From the NCBI RefSeq assembly GCF_000717025.1, contig NZ_JNXG01000013.1, positions 247,164 through 311,163 on the forward strand: a stretch of 64,000 nt of DNA, in the 5' to 3' direction. The notes beneath the pieces are model-generated. The model saw only the letters and a program-made list of their open reading frames with translations. It ran no database searches and was not told where the DNA came from. Every line of letters begins with the position of its first letter. The first letter of the stretch is position 1. Position numbers and translations under genes: made by a program. The DNA is from Streptomyces atroolivaceus (GTDB taxonomy: Bacteria; Actinomycetota; Actinomycetes; Streptomycetales; Streptomycetaceae). Below, one piece after another: positions 44,167-52,861 of the stretch.

Positions 44167-45963
44167 TTGCGCGAGTTCAGCCTTCCGGCCCTGTACGAGG
44201 TCCCTACGGACGGCAACCTGACGGATCTCATCCGCCGCAACGCCGCTCAGCATCCCGATGTCGCGGTGATGAGCCGGAAGGTGGCCGGTGTCTGGACGGA
44301 CGTCACGGCGACCCAGTTCCTCGCCGAGGTCAGAGACACCGCAAGAGGCCTGATCGCCGCCGGTATCGAGCCGGGTGACCGTGTCGCGCTGATGTCGCGC
44401 ACCCGCTTCGAGTGGGTCCTGCTGGACTTCGCCATCTGGTGCGCGGGCGCCGTCACGGTGCCGGTGTACGAGACCAGCTCCGCCGAACAGGTCCAGTGGA
44501 TACTCGGCGACTCGGGCGCCGTCGCGGTCGTCGTGGAGAGCGGCGCCCACGCGGAGTCCGTCGCCGCCGTGCGGGACGGGCTCCCCGGTCTGGACCACGT
44601 CTGGGAGATCGACCGGGGCGCCGTCGGCGAGCTGGTGGCCGCCGGTGCCGGCGTCTCCGACGAGACGCTGGACCTGCGCATGGTGAGCGCCAAGGCCGAC
44701 GACCCGGCGACGATCGTCTACACCTCGGGCACCACCGGCCGCCCCAAGGGCTGTGTGCTGACGCACCGCAGCTTCTTCGCGGAGTGCGGCAACATCGTGG
44801 AGCGGCTCAAGCCCCTCTTCCGTACCGGCGAGTGCTCCGTCCTGCTCTTCCTGCCCACCGCGCACGTCTTCGGCCGCCTGGTCGAGGTCGCCTCGGTGAT
44901 GGCCCCGATCAAGCTCGGCTGCGTGCCGGACATCAAGAACCTCACCGATGAGCTGGCCTCCTTCCGGCCCACGCTGATCCTCGGTGTGCCGCGCGTGTTC
45001 GAGAAGGTCTACAACTCGGCGCGGGCCAAGGCGCAGGCCGACGGGAAGGGCAAGATCTTCGACCGGGCCGCCGACACGGCGATCGCGTACAGCCGCGCGC
45101 TGGGCACGCCGGAGGGCCCCTCGATGGGCCTGAAGATCAAGCACAAGGTCTTCGACAAGCTGGTGTTCGGCAAGCTGCGGGCCGTGCTCGGCGGCCGGGG
45201 CGAGTTCGCCATCTCCGGCGGCGCACCCCTGGGCGAGCGGCTCGGCCACTTCTTCCGGGGTATCGGCTTCACCGTGCTGGAGGGCTACGGCCTCACCGAG
45301 ACCTGCGCCGCCACGGCCTTCAACCCGTGGGACAGGCAGAAGATCGGTACGGTCGGCCAGCCGCTGCCGGGCTCGGTCGTGCGGATCGCCGACGACGGTG
45401 AGGTGCTGCTGCACGGCGAGCACCTGTTCACCGGCTACTGGAGGAACGAGGCGGCGACGGCCGAGGCGCTGGCAGACGGCTGGTTCCACACGGGGGACAT
45501 CGGCACGCTCGACGAGGACGGTTATCTCGCGATCACGGGCCGCAAGAAGGAGATCATCGTGACGGCGGGCGGCAAGAACGTCGCCCCCGCGGTGATCGAG
45601 GACCGGATCCGCGCGCACGCCCTCGTCGCCGAGTGCATGGTGGTCGGCGACGGACGGCCGTTCGTCGGCGCCCTGCTCACCCTCGACGAGGAGTTCCTCT
45701 CCCGCTGGGCCGAGGAGAACGGCAAGCCGGCCGGGTCGACGGCGGTCTCGCTGCGCGAGGACCCCGAGCTGCTGGCCGAGGTGCAGCGGGCGGTGGACGA
45801 CGGCAACGCGGCGGTGTCCAAGGCCGAGTCGGTGCGCAAGTTCCGCATCCTGGCGGCGCAGTTCACCGAGGAGGCGGGGCACATCACGCCGTCGCTGAAG
45901 CTGAAGCGCAACGTCGTGGCGAAGGAGTTCGCGGACGAGGTCGAGTCGATCTACCGGGGCTGA
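44167..45963 (+). CDS. Long-chain fatty acyl-CoA synthetase (FadD15-like)
   Basis: AMP-forming ligase activating long-chain fatty acids. 598 residues: AMP motif TIVYTSGTTGRPKG (about 180-193), then FLPTAHVFGR, LEGYGLTETCAA and the C-terminal hinge WFHTGDIGTLDEDGYLAITGRKKE. Catalytic Lys is in the C-terminal LKLKRN segment. TTG 44167 is the start, with GAGGAG 8 nt upstream. Convergent with the GT4 gene; an 18-bp hairpin separates them. Confidence 0.94.
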   Translation: MREFSLPALYEVPTDGNLTDLIRRNAAQHPDVAVMSRKVAGVWTDVTATQFLAEVRDTARGLIAAGIEPGDRVALMSRTRFEWVLLDFAIWCAGAVTVPVYETSSAEQVQWILGDSGAVAVVVESGAHAESVAAVRDGLPGLDHVWEIDRGAVGELVAAGAGVSDETLDLRMVSAKADDPATIVYTSGTTGRPKGCVLTHRSFFAECGNIVERLKPLFRTGECSVLLFLPTAHVFGRLVEVASVMAPIKLGCVPDIKNLTDELASFRPTLILGVPRVFEKVYNSARAKAQADGKGKIFDRAADTAIAYSRALGTPEGPSMGLKIKHKVFDKLVFGKLRAVLGGRGEFAISGGAPLGERLGHFFRGIGFTVLEGYGLTETCAATAFNPWDRQKIGTVGQPLPGSVVRIADDGEVLLHGEHLFTGYWRNEAATAEALADGWFHTGDIGTLDEDGYLAITGRKKEIIVTAGGKNVAPAVIEDRIRAHALVAECMVVGDGRPFVGALLTLDEEFLSRWAEENGKPAGSTAVSLREDPELLAEVQRAVDDGNAAVSKAESVRKFRILAAQFTEEAGHITPSLKLKRNVVAKEFADEVESIYRG

Positions 45964-45979
45964 GCCGGCCACACGCACG

Positions 45980-46021
45980 GAGAGGGGCCCGCACCGGACG
46001 CGACCGGTGCGGGCCCCTCTC
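45980..46021. terminator. 18-bp bidirectional terminator hairpin
   Basis: GAGAGGGGCCCGCACCGG (45980-45997) pairs perfectly with 46004-46021 around ACGCGA, between the convergent acyl-CoA synthetase and GT4 genes. Confidence 0.8.
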
Positions 46022-46034
46022 GTTCTCCGTCCGC

Positions 46035-47177
46035 TCAGAGCAGCGTCTTCAGCTCGCCGGCGAGCAGGTCCCAGCGCCACTTCTCCTCGACCCACGCCCT
46101 GCCCCGCTCCCCCATGCGCCGGCGCAGCTCCGGGTCGCCGAGCAGGGTGACGATCCGGTCGGCGGACTCCTCCGCGGAGCCGCCCCTCACCACCCACCCG
46201 GTCTCGCCGTCGAGTACGGCGTCCGGGGCGCCCCCCGAGTCACCGGCCACGACCGGCAGCCCGGTCGCGGACGCCTCCAGGTAGACGATGCCGAGGCCTT
46301 CGACGTCGAGACCGCCGCGCCGGGTGCGGCAGGGCATGGCGAACACGTCGCCGGCGCCGTAGTGGGCGGGCAGTTCCTCCCACGGCACCGGCCCGGTGAA
46401 ACGCACGGAGTCCGCGACACCGGTCTCGGCCGCCAGCTTCTTCAGCTGCCCGGCGTACGGGCCGCCGCCCACGACGAGCAGGACGGCGTCCGGCACCCGC
46501 GCCAGGATCGCGGGCATGGCCAGGATGAGGGTGTCCTGGCCCTTGCGCGGCACGAGCCGCGACACGCACACGACGACGGGCCGGTCCGTGAGGCCGAGCC
46601 GCGCCCTCACCCGGTCGCCACCGGATGCCGGGTGGAAGGTCTTCTCGTCGACCCCGGGCGGCAGTTGCACCATCCGGCCCGCGGCCTCCGGGGTGAGCGC
46701 GGCGGCGATCCTGGACCGGGTGTACTCACCGAGGTAGGTGAGGGTGTCGGTGCCCTCGCCGATGCGGCGCAGCAGCTGCCGGGACGCGGGCAGTTGTGCC
46801 CAGCCCGCCTCGTGGCCGTGCGTGGTGGCCACGATCCGGCGGGCACCGGCCCCACGCAGCGCGGGCGCCATCAGCCCGAGGGGGGCGGCGGCGCCGAACC
46901 ACACGGAGGAGCAGCCGTGTTCGTTCAGCAGCCGGACCGCCTGCCGGGTGACCCGCGGGGTGGGCAGCAGCATCGTCGTACGGTCGCGCACGACGGTGAA
47001 CGGCTGCTCCGCGTCGAAGGCGGCGGTCGCCTCGGCGCCCTCCGCGCCGCGCTTCCAGGTGGAGGCGTAGACGACCAGTCGCCCGGGGTCCATGCGCAGC
47101 GCCATGTTGTGCAGGAAGGCCTGGATACCGCCGGGGCGGGGCGGGAAGTCGTTCGTCACGATCAGCGTCTTGTCCAT
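46035..47177 (-). CDS. GT4 glycosyltransferase, PimB'-like mannosyltransferase
   Basis: 380-residue GT-B enzyme resembling the mannosyltransferase that adds the second mannose to phosphatidylinositol mannosides. Visible: TNDFPPRPGGIQAFLHNMA at the N-terminus, VVCVSRLVPRKGQDTLI, and the donor-binding segment VEGLGIVYLEASATGLPVVAGDSGG with the E-x7-E pattern. Acceptor is inferred from family only. TACTGT ends 8 nt before the ATG, a possible leaderless start. Confidence 0.88.
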   Translation of the reverse strand: MDKTLIVTNDFPPRPGGIQAFLHNMALRMDPGRLVVYASTWKRGAEGAEATAAFDAEQPFTVVRDRTTMLLPTPRVTRQAVRLLNEHGCSSVWFGAAAPLGLMAPALRGAGARRIVATTHGHEAGWAQLPASRQLLRRIGEGTDTLTYLGEYTRSRIAAALTPEAAGRMVQLPPGVDEKTFHPASGGDRVRARLGLTDRPVVVCVSRLVPRKGQDTLILAMPAILARVPDAVLLVVGGGPYAGQLKKLAAETGVADSVRFTGPVPWEELPAHYGAGDVFAMPCRTRRGGLDVEGLGIVYLEASATGLPVVAGDSGGAPDAVLDGETGWVVRGGSAEESADRIVTLLGDPELRRRMGERGRAWVEEKWRWDLLAGELKTLL

Positions 47178-47191
47178 CGCCGCCGACAGTA
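47178..47191 (-). promoter_or_regulatory. Possible leaderless -10 for the GT4 gene
   Basis: On the minus strand TACTGT (47191-47186) is followed by 8 nt and the ATG at 47177. Confidence 0.35.
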
Positions 47192-47254
47192 CCGGGCGGC
47201 CCGACGGCCCTGCCTGACGGCTCCCGCACAGCCGGGGCCTGCATCATGGCCTGC

Positions 47255-48520
47255 ATGACGGTCAGGACAGGTATGAGCGACCGGGGAGGCCGGGGTCTGT
47301 GCCTCGCCGTGTGGGGCCTCACCCGGGCGGTGCTGCTGCTCTGCGTCTTCAAGGTGTTCACGGTTCCGGGGCCGGACGTCACGAGCGACGTCTCGGTGAT
47401 CTACCAGGGCTGGTACCAGGTGCTGCGCGCCGGTTCGTATCCCCTGGACGACGTCACCTGGCAGTATCCGCCCGCGGCCGCGCTGGCCGTGCTGTCCCCG
47501 GATCTGCTGCCCTTCCTGGAGTACGCCTCCGCCTTCTTCGTCCTCGTGCTGCTCTGTGACGCGCTGGTCCTCGGTCTCCTCCTGTACGCGGGGAGCCGGC
47601 CGGCCACACGTGACGCGGGTGCCTGGCTGTGGGTGGTGGGTGTGCCGCTGCTCGGGCCGACCGTGTACGCCCGCTACGACCTGATGGTGACCGCCGTCGC
47701 GGTGGCGGCGCTGCTGGCGGGCGTGCGCCGCCCCCGGGTGCTGGGGGCGCTGGCCGCGTTCGGCACCCTGCTGAAGGTCTGGCCGGTGCTGCTGCTGGTG
47801 GGCACGGCCCGGGGCCGGGACACACGCCGCTCCTGGTCGGCGGCGGCGGTGACGGCCGCCGTGCTCGCCCTGGCGGCCGCCGTGGTGCTGCCCGGCGCGT
47901 TCGCCTTCCTGACGTTCCAGCGGGACCGGGGACTGGAGATCGAGTCGCTGGGGGCTCTGGTCTTCCATGTGGCGAGGCAGTTCGGCTGGGAGGGCCGTGT
48001 GGAGCTCCGCTACGGCTCGATGGAGTTCGCCGGCCCGCACGTGGCCCTGGTGAGCACGCTGGCCCTGGCCCTGAGCGTGCTCGCCTTCGGCTGGCTGCTG
48101 GTCTGGCGGCTGCGGGCCCGTACGTTCGCGGTGCACACGCCGGCGGACGCGGCGTTCACCGCCGTGCTGCTGTTCACGGTGACCAGCCGTGTCATCAGCC
48201 CGCAGTACATGGTGTGGCCGCTGGGTGTCGGCGCGGTGTGCCTGGTGTTCCGCGGCAGCCGGATGGCCCTGCCCTCCGTTCTGGTCCTGGTGGCCACCGC
48301 TGTCACCCTGCTGGAGTTCCCGCTCGGCTTCGCGCACGTGGTGGCAAGTGACGCGGAGGGCGTGACGCTCATGGCCGTACGCAACGGTCTGCTGGTCGCC
48401 GCGACGCTGATCGCCGGGCGGCGGCTGTGGCGGGACACCGTGCCGGGAGCCCGGCGGGGGTGTGCGGCACCGCAGCTCAGCCGAGCCGCTCGCGCAGATA
48501 CTCCCGCCAGCGCGCCGTGA
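47255..48520 (+). CDS. GT87-type membrane mannosyltransferase
   Basis: About 421 residues with nine to ten membrane helices. The first loop has the GT87-like sequence SDVSVIYQGWYQVLRAGSYPLDDVTWQYPPAAALAVL, with the acidic residue expected in GT-C enzymes using polyprenyl-phosphate mannose. TSRVISPQYMVWPLGVGA is another family motif. Start uncertain: ATG 47246, 47255 or 47273 are all in frame. Divergent from the PimB-like gene, so both may serve mannolipid synthesis. The last 44 bp overlap the 3' end of the opposite peptidase gene. Confidence 0.85.
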   Translation: MTVRTGMSDRGGRGLCLAVWGLTRAVLLLCVFKVFTVPGPDVTSDVSVIYQGWYQVLRAGSYPLDDVTWQYPPAAALAVLSPDLLPFLEYASAFFVLVLLCDALVLGLLLYAGSRPATRDAGAWLWVVGVPLLGPTVYARYDLMVTAVAVAALLAGVRRPRVLGALAAFGTLLKVWPVLLLVGTARGRDTRRSWSAAAVTAAVLALAAAVVLPGAFAFLTFQRDRGLEIESLGALVFHVARQFGWEGRVELRYGSMEFAGPHVALVSTLALALSVLAFGWLLVWRLRARTFAVHTPADAAFTAVLLFTVTSRVISPQYMVWPLGVGAVCLVFRGSRMALPSVLVLVATAVTLLEFPLGFAHVVASDAEGVTLMAVRNGLLVAATLIAGRRLWRDTVPGARRGCAAPQLSRAARADTPASAP

Positions 48521-49730
48521 AGTCCTGGGGTGTCGTGCCGAGCACCGTGTGCATGGCCTGCTCCACGGCTCCGTCCCGCTCCGAACGGCTCCCGACGGCC
48601 TTGTAGAAGGCGATCAGCCCCTCCTCGCCCCAGTCCCTCGCGATCAGTTCGCAGGCCAGCCAGCCGCCCTCGTACGCCTGGGAGAGCCCGGCCGCGTCCA
48701 GGCCGAAGCCGAAGTCCTCGTCGGCCGGCAGCCGCGCGGGCAGATCGCCGCGCCGGACCGCTTCGGTGAGCTCCGGGGCGATCTCGGCGGCCGTGCGGCT
48801 CTCCCGGCGGTACGCGGCCCGGTCGGCGAAGCCCTCGGACAGCCAGACGGGAGTGGCGGCGGAGGTGTGCGCCCGGGTCGCCACATGGGTGGTCTCGTGG
48901 GTGAGGACGACCCGCTGCCCGAAGTCACCGAGCATCCCGTAGGCCTGCGGGTTGACGATCACCCGGTCCGCGGGCCTCCGGCCGCTGCCACCGACCTCGC
49001 CGGTGGTGACGGCCGCTATCCCCCGGTAGCTGGCCGCGGGTGAGTCGAGCAGTCCCGCCATGTCGTCCACGGACGCGGGGACGAGGACCACGACCCGCTC
49101 CGCCCACGGCTCCGGCCAGGACCCCGTGACGGCCGGGACGGCCCGGTCCGCGGTGGCCGCGATCCGGCGCAGCTCGGCCGTCCGGCGGCCGACCCCGAGG
49201 ACCAGGCTGCGTGTGCCCCGTACGACCTCGACGTCGCCCTGCTGCCAGAGCTGCGCCGGGGTGCCGTCGGCGGCCCGGTCGGCGGCGACGTACCAGGTGC
49301 GGTCGCCCCCGCGGCGGACCAGCTCCACCGTGCGGGAGGAGGACACGGGGGCCTCGTCGTAACCCTTGATCCGGTAGCGCAGCTCGACCTCGGCGGTGAC
49401 CCGGTCCGCTCCCCCGCCGCTCACGCCCTTCACCCTGTACGCCCAGGACTCCAGCGGTACGTCGGCGAGATTGTGGAGCTCGGTGCGCTGGGCTGCCCGG
49501 AAGGAAGCGGCCCGGGGATCGAGCACGTCCAGGTACGCGTCGGTGTCGTGCCGCAGGACGGCCGCGGCCCGGCGGTCCAGGGTGGCGCCCACCTCCTGGA
49601 CGGTGACGCCGGTGGCGGTGTTCTCCGGGGCGGAGCACGCGGGCGCGAGCAGCAGAGCGCCGAGCACGGCACCCGCCGTGCGCCGTCCGCGGGTGCGCAC
49701 CCGCCGCGCGTCCTTCGCCCATACAGCCAT
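48477..49730 (-). CDS. Lipoprotein zinc metallopeptidase (gluzincin type)
   Basis: 417 residues. Signal peptide RRTAGAVLGALLLAPAC with a lipobox-like end suggests a cell-surface lipoprotein. HETTH at 278-282 and the downstream WLSEGFADRAAY Glu form a gluzincin zinc site. An NTF2-like region lies before it (VGATLDRRAAAVLRHDTDAYLDVLD). Substrate unknown. ATG 49730 follows TACGAT by 7 nt and gives a proper signal; the longer frame does not. Convergent and overlapping with the GT87 gene. Confidence 0.85.
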   Translation of the reverse strand: MAVWAKDARRVRTRGRRTAGAVLGALLLAPACSAPENTATGVTVQEVGATLDRRAAAVLRHDTDAYLDVLDPRAASFRAAQRTELHNLADVPLESWAYRVKGVSGGGADRVTAEVELRYRIKGYDEAPVSSSRTVELVRRGGDRTWYVAADRAADGTPAQLWQQGDVEVVRGTRSLVLGVGRRTAELRRIAATADRAVPAVTGSWPEPWAERVVVLVPASVDDMAGLLDSPAASYRGIAAVTTGEVGGSGRRPADRVIVNPQAYGMLGDFGQRVVLTHETTHVATRAHTSAATPVWLSEGFADRAAYRRESRTAAEIAPELTEAVRRGDLPARLPADEDFGFGLDAAGLSQAYEGGWLACELIARDWGEEGLIAFYKAVGSRSERDGAVEQAMHTVLGTTPQDFTARWREYLRERLG

Positions 49731-49743
49731 CCAGCCGATCGTA
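49731..49743 (-). promoter_or_regulatory. Predicted -10 element for a leaderless transcript
   Basis: On the minus strand TACGAT (49743-49738) is followed by 7 nt and the ATG at 49730. Confidence 0.5.
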
Positions 49744-49954
49744 CGGTCGGACGCGGGTGGCCGGGGAGACGGGCACCATGCCGGGGGCGGACGGAGCCGT
49801 GCGGCAGCGGGGACGGGGACCGGGCGGCGGCACGCCAACCGAGGGCCCCGCCGGACGGGGAGTGGGGCGGAAACGGCGTCGCCCCGCCGGAGACCCGAGG
49901 TCTCCGGCGGGGCGGGGTGTCACCGAGGGGTGCTGCGATTCGCCCGTTCGGGCG

Positions 49955-50806
49955 TCAGACGCGCACGCCGAACTGGAAGGCGCCCAGGTACTCCATCGCC
50001 TCGTACCGGACCACCTGGCCGGGGTACGGCGCGTGCAGGACCTGGTTGTTGCCCGCGTACAGACCCACGTGCGACGTGTTGCTGAAGAAGACCAGGTCGC
50101 CCGGCTTGAGCGCGCTGCGACCGATCTGCACACCGTCGTTGACCTGCGTGTACGTGGTGCGGGTGATCTGGACACCGGCCTGGGCGTAGGCCCACTGGGT
50201 CAGACCCGAGCAGTCGAACGAGTTGGGCCCGGAGCCGCCGGAGACGTACGGCTTGCCCAGCTGCGTGGCGGCGGCCTGGAGGGCGGCGGCACCACGGGCG
50301 GACGCGGGGACCTCGTTGCCGAGCTCGACCCGGTCGCCGGCGGCACGGCTGGCGCGCTGCTCGTCCTCGGCCATCTTGGCGCGCTCGGCGGCGGTGAGGG
50401 TGTTGAGCAGCTTCTGCGCGTCGGCCAGCTTGCCCTGGTACTTCTTCTTGTTCTCGTTCAGCGTCTTGCGGACGTCGGCGAGGTCGGCGAGCTTGCCCTG
50501 CGCCTCCTGGCGCTGCTGCGCGAGGGTGCGCTGCTTCGCCTGGATCTTCTGCAGCGACTCGGCCTGCTTGGCCGTCAGCTGGTCCAGCTGGCCGCGGGCG
50601 ACCTTGTCCTGGAGCGCGTCGGCCTGCTTCTTGAGCTTGTCCTGCTGCTCCTTGGCGCCGTTGGCCTTCTCGGTGGCGACCTCTGCCTCGTGGTAGAGCT
50701 TGTCGACCTTCGCCTTGACCTCGCTCTTGGTCGGCTTGGGGTCGGCGTGGGCGGCCTGAGAGGTCAGGGCCACGGCTGCGGCGGCGGTCGCGGTGAGCAC
50801 GGTCAC
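49955..50806 (-). CDS. NLP/P60 peptidoglycan hydrolase (N-terminus probably frameshifted)
   Basis: Secreted endopeptidase of the NlpC/P60 type, expected to cut peptide stems. Signal core AAAAVALTSQAAHA, a coiled-coil of about 130 residues, then the NlpC domain: Cys199 in NSFDCSGLTQWAYAQAG, the SHVGLY His, and VLHAPYPGQ. The frame has no start codon between an upstream TGA and GTG 50806, so as written the signal lacks its charged head. The stretch RRRPKQPSRTR sits just before this GTG in the same frame; one base less near 50838 would join it to a GTG at 50858. Either a real frameshift or a sequence error. Confidence 0.85.
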   Translation of the reverse strand: MTVLTATAAAAVALTSQAAHADPKPTKSEVKAKVDKLYHEAEVATEKANGAKEQQDKLKKQADALQDKVARGQLDQLTAKQAESLQKIQAKQRTLAQQRQEAQGKLADLADVRKTLNENKKKYQGKLADAQKLLNTLTAAERAKMAEDEQRASRAAGDRVELGNEVPASARGAAALQAAATQLGKPYVSGGSGPNSFDCSGLTQWAYAQAGVQITRTTYTQVNDGVQIGRSALKPGDLVFFSNTSHVGLYAGNNQVLHAPYPGQVVRYEAMEYLGAFQFGVRV

Positions 50807-51049
50807 GCGGGTGCGGCTCGGCTGCTTGGGACGACGTCGGCGGTTCCTTCGCTGTCACCCCGGGTGGGCAATCAACCGTGCGAAGGTTCGAGGCCTGACC
50901 TTAGTGACCATCTTGTGATCAGTTCAAATCCTCACGAGCAAAATCTCGTCACACCAGGAACTTCTTTACTTTCACCGCACTGCGTGTAGCGGCGACTTGA
51001 CGGTACGTTCCATGAATTCCGGCAAGTCGCCCATGTCTCGCAAGACGCC
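50807..51049 (-). other. Leader region of the NLP/P60 gene
   Basis: Contains the out-of-phase N-terminal codons (50807-50858) and an AT-richer stretch (50905-50990) likely to hold the promoter. No c-di-AMP (ydaO) riboswitch core was recognised here, although that motif precedes some Streptomyces NLP/P60 genes. Confidence 0.4.
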
Positions 51050-52414
51050 TCAGACGCGCGAAAGGCGCTTGAGGAGCAAGGCGGACGCGACCGGCCGCGC
51101 CCCCGCCTTCGCGACGCCGTCGGCGACCTCGCGGTCCGTGGAGACCACGACCACGGGTCTGCCCGCCGGTTCGGCGCGCGCCAGCTGCCTGATCAACTCG
51201 TCCGCGGTCACCCCGGCCTTGCTGAACAGCACGCGGACTCCGCGCGGTGGTGCGAGCAGGACCGGGGCCGCCAGTTCGGCGCCGTCGAAGACACAGGTCA
51301 TCTCAGCTCCGGTCTGTGCCGCGAGCACCGAGAGACCGCCCAGCAGGCGCAACCGCTGCTTCTCCAGGGGCATCTGCGGATAACCGGTCTTCGTCACGTT
51401 GTAGCCGTCGACGATCAGGTGCGCCTGCGGCAGGGCGAGCAACTGGTCGAGCAGCGCCGGATCGGTCTCCGAAAGGGCCCTGGCCGCAATGTCCTTGGGT
51501 GACATCCGGCCGGGCTCCACCGCTTCCACGCCGTCCGCGGGACGGAGCGAGGAAGGAGGCAGCGCCAGTTCACGGCGGAGGCCCTGTGCGGCGTCGAGCA
51601 CGGTGTCCAGGAGCAGCCGGAGCCGCATGTCCTCGACCGAGCGCCCTTCCCGGGCAGCCCGGCGGCCCGCCTCGACGGAAGCCTCCGCCTCGGAGAGCCG
51701 CGCCTTGAGCCGGCGGGACTCGCTCTCGGCGGCGGACACCTGTGCCGCGGCTTCGGCCCGCACGGTGTCGGCCTCGGCACCGGCCTTGCGCAGCGCCGCC
51801 TCTCCGCGCTTCACCTCGCTGAGGGCGCTGCGGAGCTTGCGGTGCAGGGAGTCGGCCTCCTTGCGGGAGGCCTCGAGCTCCGAGCGCAGCCGTTCGGTGT
51901 CGGCCCGGGTCTGGCCCCGGGCGCGGTCGAGCTCCTCGCGCAGCCGTTCCAGCTCGCGCCTGGTCTCCTCGTCCGCCCGCTCGGCGTGGGCACGCTGGAC
52001 CTCCTCGCCCGCCGCGGCCACCAGCTTGACCCAGCCGGCCGGCCGCAGCACGTAGGCGGCGGCGGCCACGTCGACGGGGTCGGCGGCCGCCGGCGGCGCG
52101 CCGGAGGTGAGCGCTTCGGCCAGCTCCGGCTGGGTCTGACCGATGCGCTCACCGATGCGGCGGCGGAAGACCGGGTCGCTCTCCAGGGCCGCGGCCATCG
52201 CGTTACCCGCGAACTTGGCGCGCCTGCTCGGGGTGAAGCGGGCATACTGCCGCAACTGGGACGGCAGTTCGCCGACCGTCAGGCCGCCGAACGCATCCGA
52301 GACCAGCGCCACCACCTTGCGGCGGACGCCCTCGGGCAGCGGACGGTCGAGCGACTCCGCGGTGCCGTCGGCCGCATCGGCCGGTTCGGCGCCGCCTGTC
52401 GGCTGCTCCACCAT
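51050..52414 (-). CDS. NYN-domain (YacP-like) protein with long coiled coil
   Basis: 454 residues. The first 130 are helical, including RRKVVALVSDAFGGL. A long coiled coil (about 150-270) is rich in Glu, Arg and Ala. The C-terminal NYN/PIN-like RNase domain has LIVDGYNVTKTGYP, CVFDGAE, VLFSKAGVTADELI and VVVVSTDREVAD, with the acidic residues expected for metal-dependent RNA cleavage. Its architecture resembles an RNase tethered by a coiled coil; target unknown. A zinc-ribbon gene lies 34 bp upstream in the same direction. Confidence 0.85.
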   Translation of the reverse strand: MVEQPTGGAEPADAADGTAESLDRPLPEGVRRKVVALVSDAFGGLTVGELPSQLRQYARFTPSRRAKFAGNAMAAALESDPVFRRRIGERIGQTQPELAEALTSGAPPAAADPVDVAAAAYVLRPAGWVKLVAAAGEEVQRAHAERADEETRRELERLREELDRARGQTRADTERLRSELEASRKEADSLHRKLRSALSEVKRGEAALRKAGAEADTVRAEAAAQVSAAESESRRLKARLSEAEASVEAGRRAAREGRSVEDMRLRLLLDTVLDAAQGLRRELALPPSSLRPADGVEAVEPGRMSPKDIAARALSETDPALLDQLLALPQAHLIVDGYNVTKTGYPQMPLEKQRLRLLGGLSVLAAQTGAEMTCVFDGAELAAPVLLAPPRGVRVLFSKAGVTADELIRQLARAEPAGRPVVVVSTDREVADGVAKAGARPVASALLLKRLSRV

Positions 52415-52448
52415 CCATCACCCCAATGTGTCTGTCCGCACGGCCCCG

Positions 52449-52691
52449 TCAGGAGTCGGCACCGGGCCTGTCGACCAGCTCGATCTGGTCCACGGCGTTG
52501 CACCAACGGCAGCGCACCGACTCGATGGTCTCACTGACCACCTCGCGCTCCTCGACACTCGACTCCCCGGCCAGGTCGAGATGCACGTACTCCACGACCT
52601 TCGAGGAACGCGTCACGTCGAAACGGGTGAGGTTGCCGCAGAGCGTGCAGCGCCAGCGGGTCCCGTCCGTCGGCTGGGGAACCGTCGTCAT
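52449..52691 (-). CDS. Small zinc-ribbon protein
   Basis: 80 residues with two CxxC knuckles: WRCTLCGN and VRCRWCN, a rubredoxin-like zinc ribbon. The middle is acidic and beta-rich. ATG 52691 is chosen because AGAGGA lies upstream; the longer frame lacks similarity to such proteins. Co-directional with the NYN gene, with which it may be co-transcribed; function unknown. Confidence 0.75.
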   Translation of the reverse strand: MTTVPQPTDGTRWRCTLCGNLTRFDVTRSSKVVEYVHLDLAGESSVEEREVVSETIESVRCRWCNAVDQIELVDRPGADS

Positions 52692-52861
52692 CGTTGCGTC
52701 CTCTTTCGTCGTTCGTCGAGTCTTCTGCGTGCCCAGGTCTTCGATCTCGCGGTGCGCCGTCGAACTGCGGATGTCCTGCGGCAACCCTACGGCCTTGCGC
52801 ATACCTATCGGCACGGCGAGGCGGTCTGTCCCGTTCTCGACGGGTACGTCATGCTCTGTAC

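Noticed and set aside
44080..46197. 705-codon minus-strand ORF antisense to the acyl-CoA synthetase gene
   Set aside because: Composition-driven shadow; the plus strand has all AMP-binding motifs.
49920..50858. 312-codon ORF (GTG 50858) in the other frame over the NLP/P60 gene
   Set aside because: Only its first six codons make sense, as a possible shifted start; the rest is a shadow of the NlpC frame.
50806..51000. c-di-AMP (ydaO) riboswitch upstream of the NLP/P60 gene
   Set aside because: Such riboswitches precede some Streptomyces wall hydrolases, but the leader is short and I could not find the conserved aptamer blocks.
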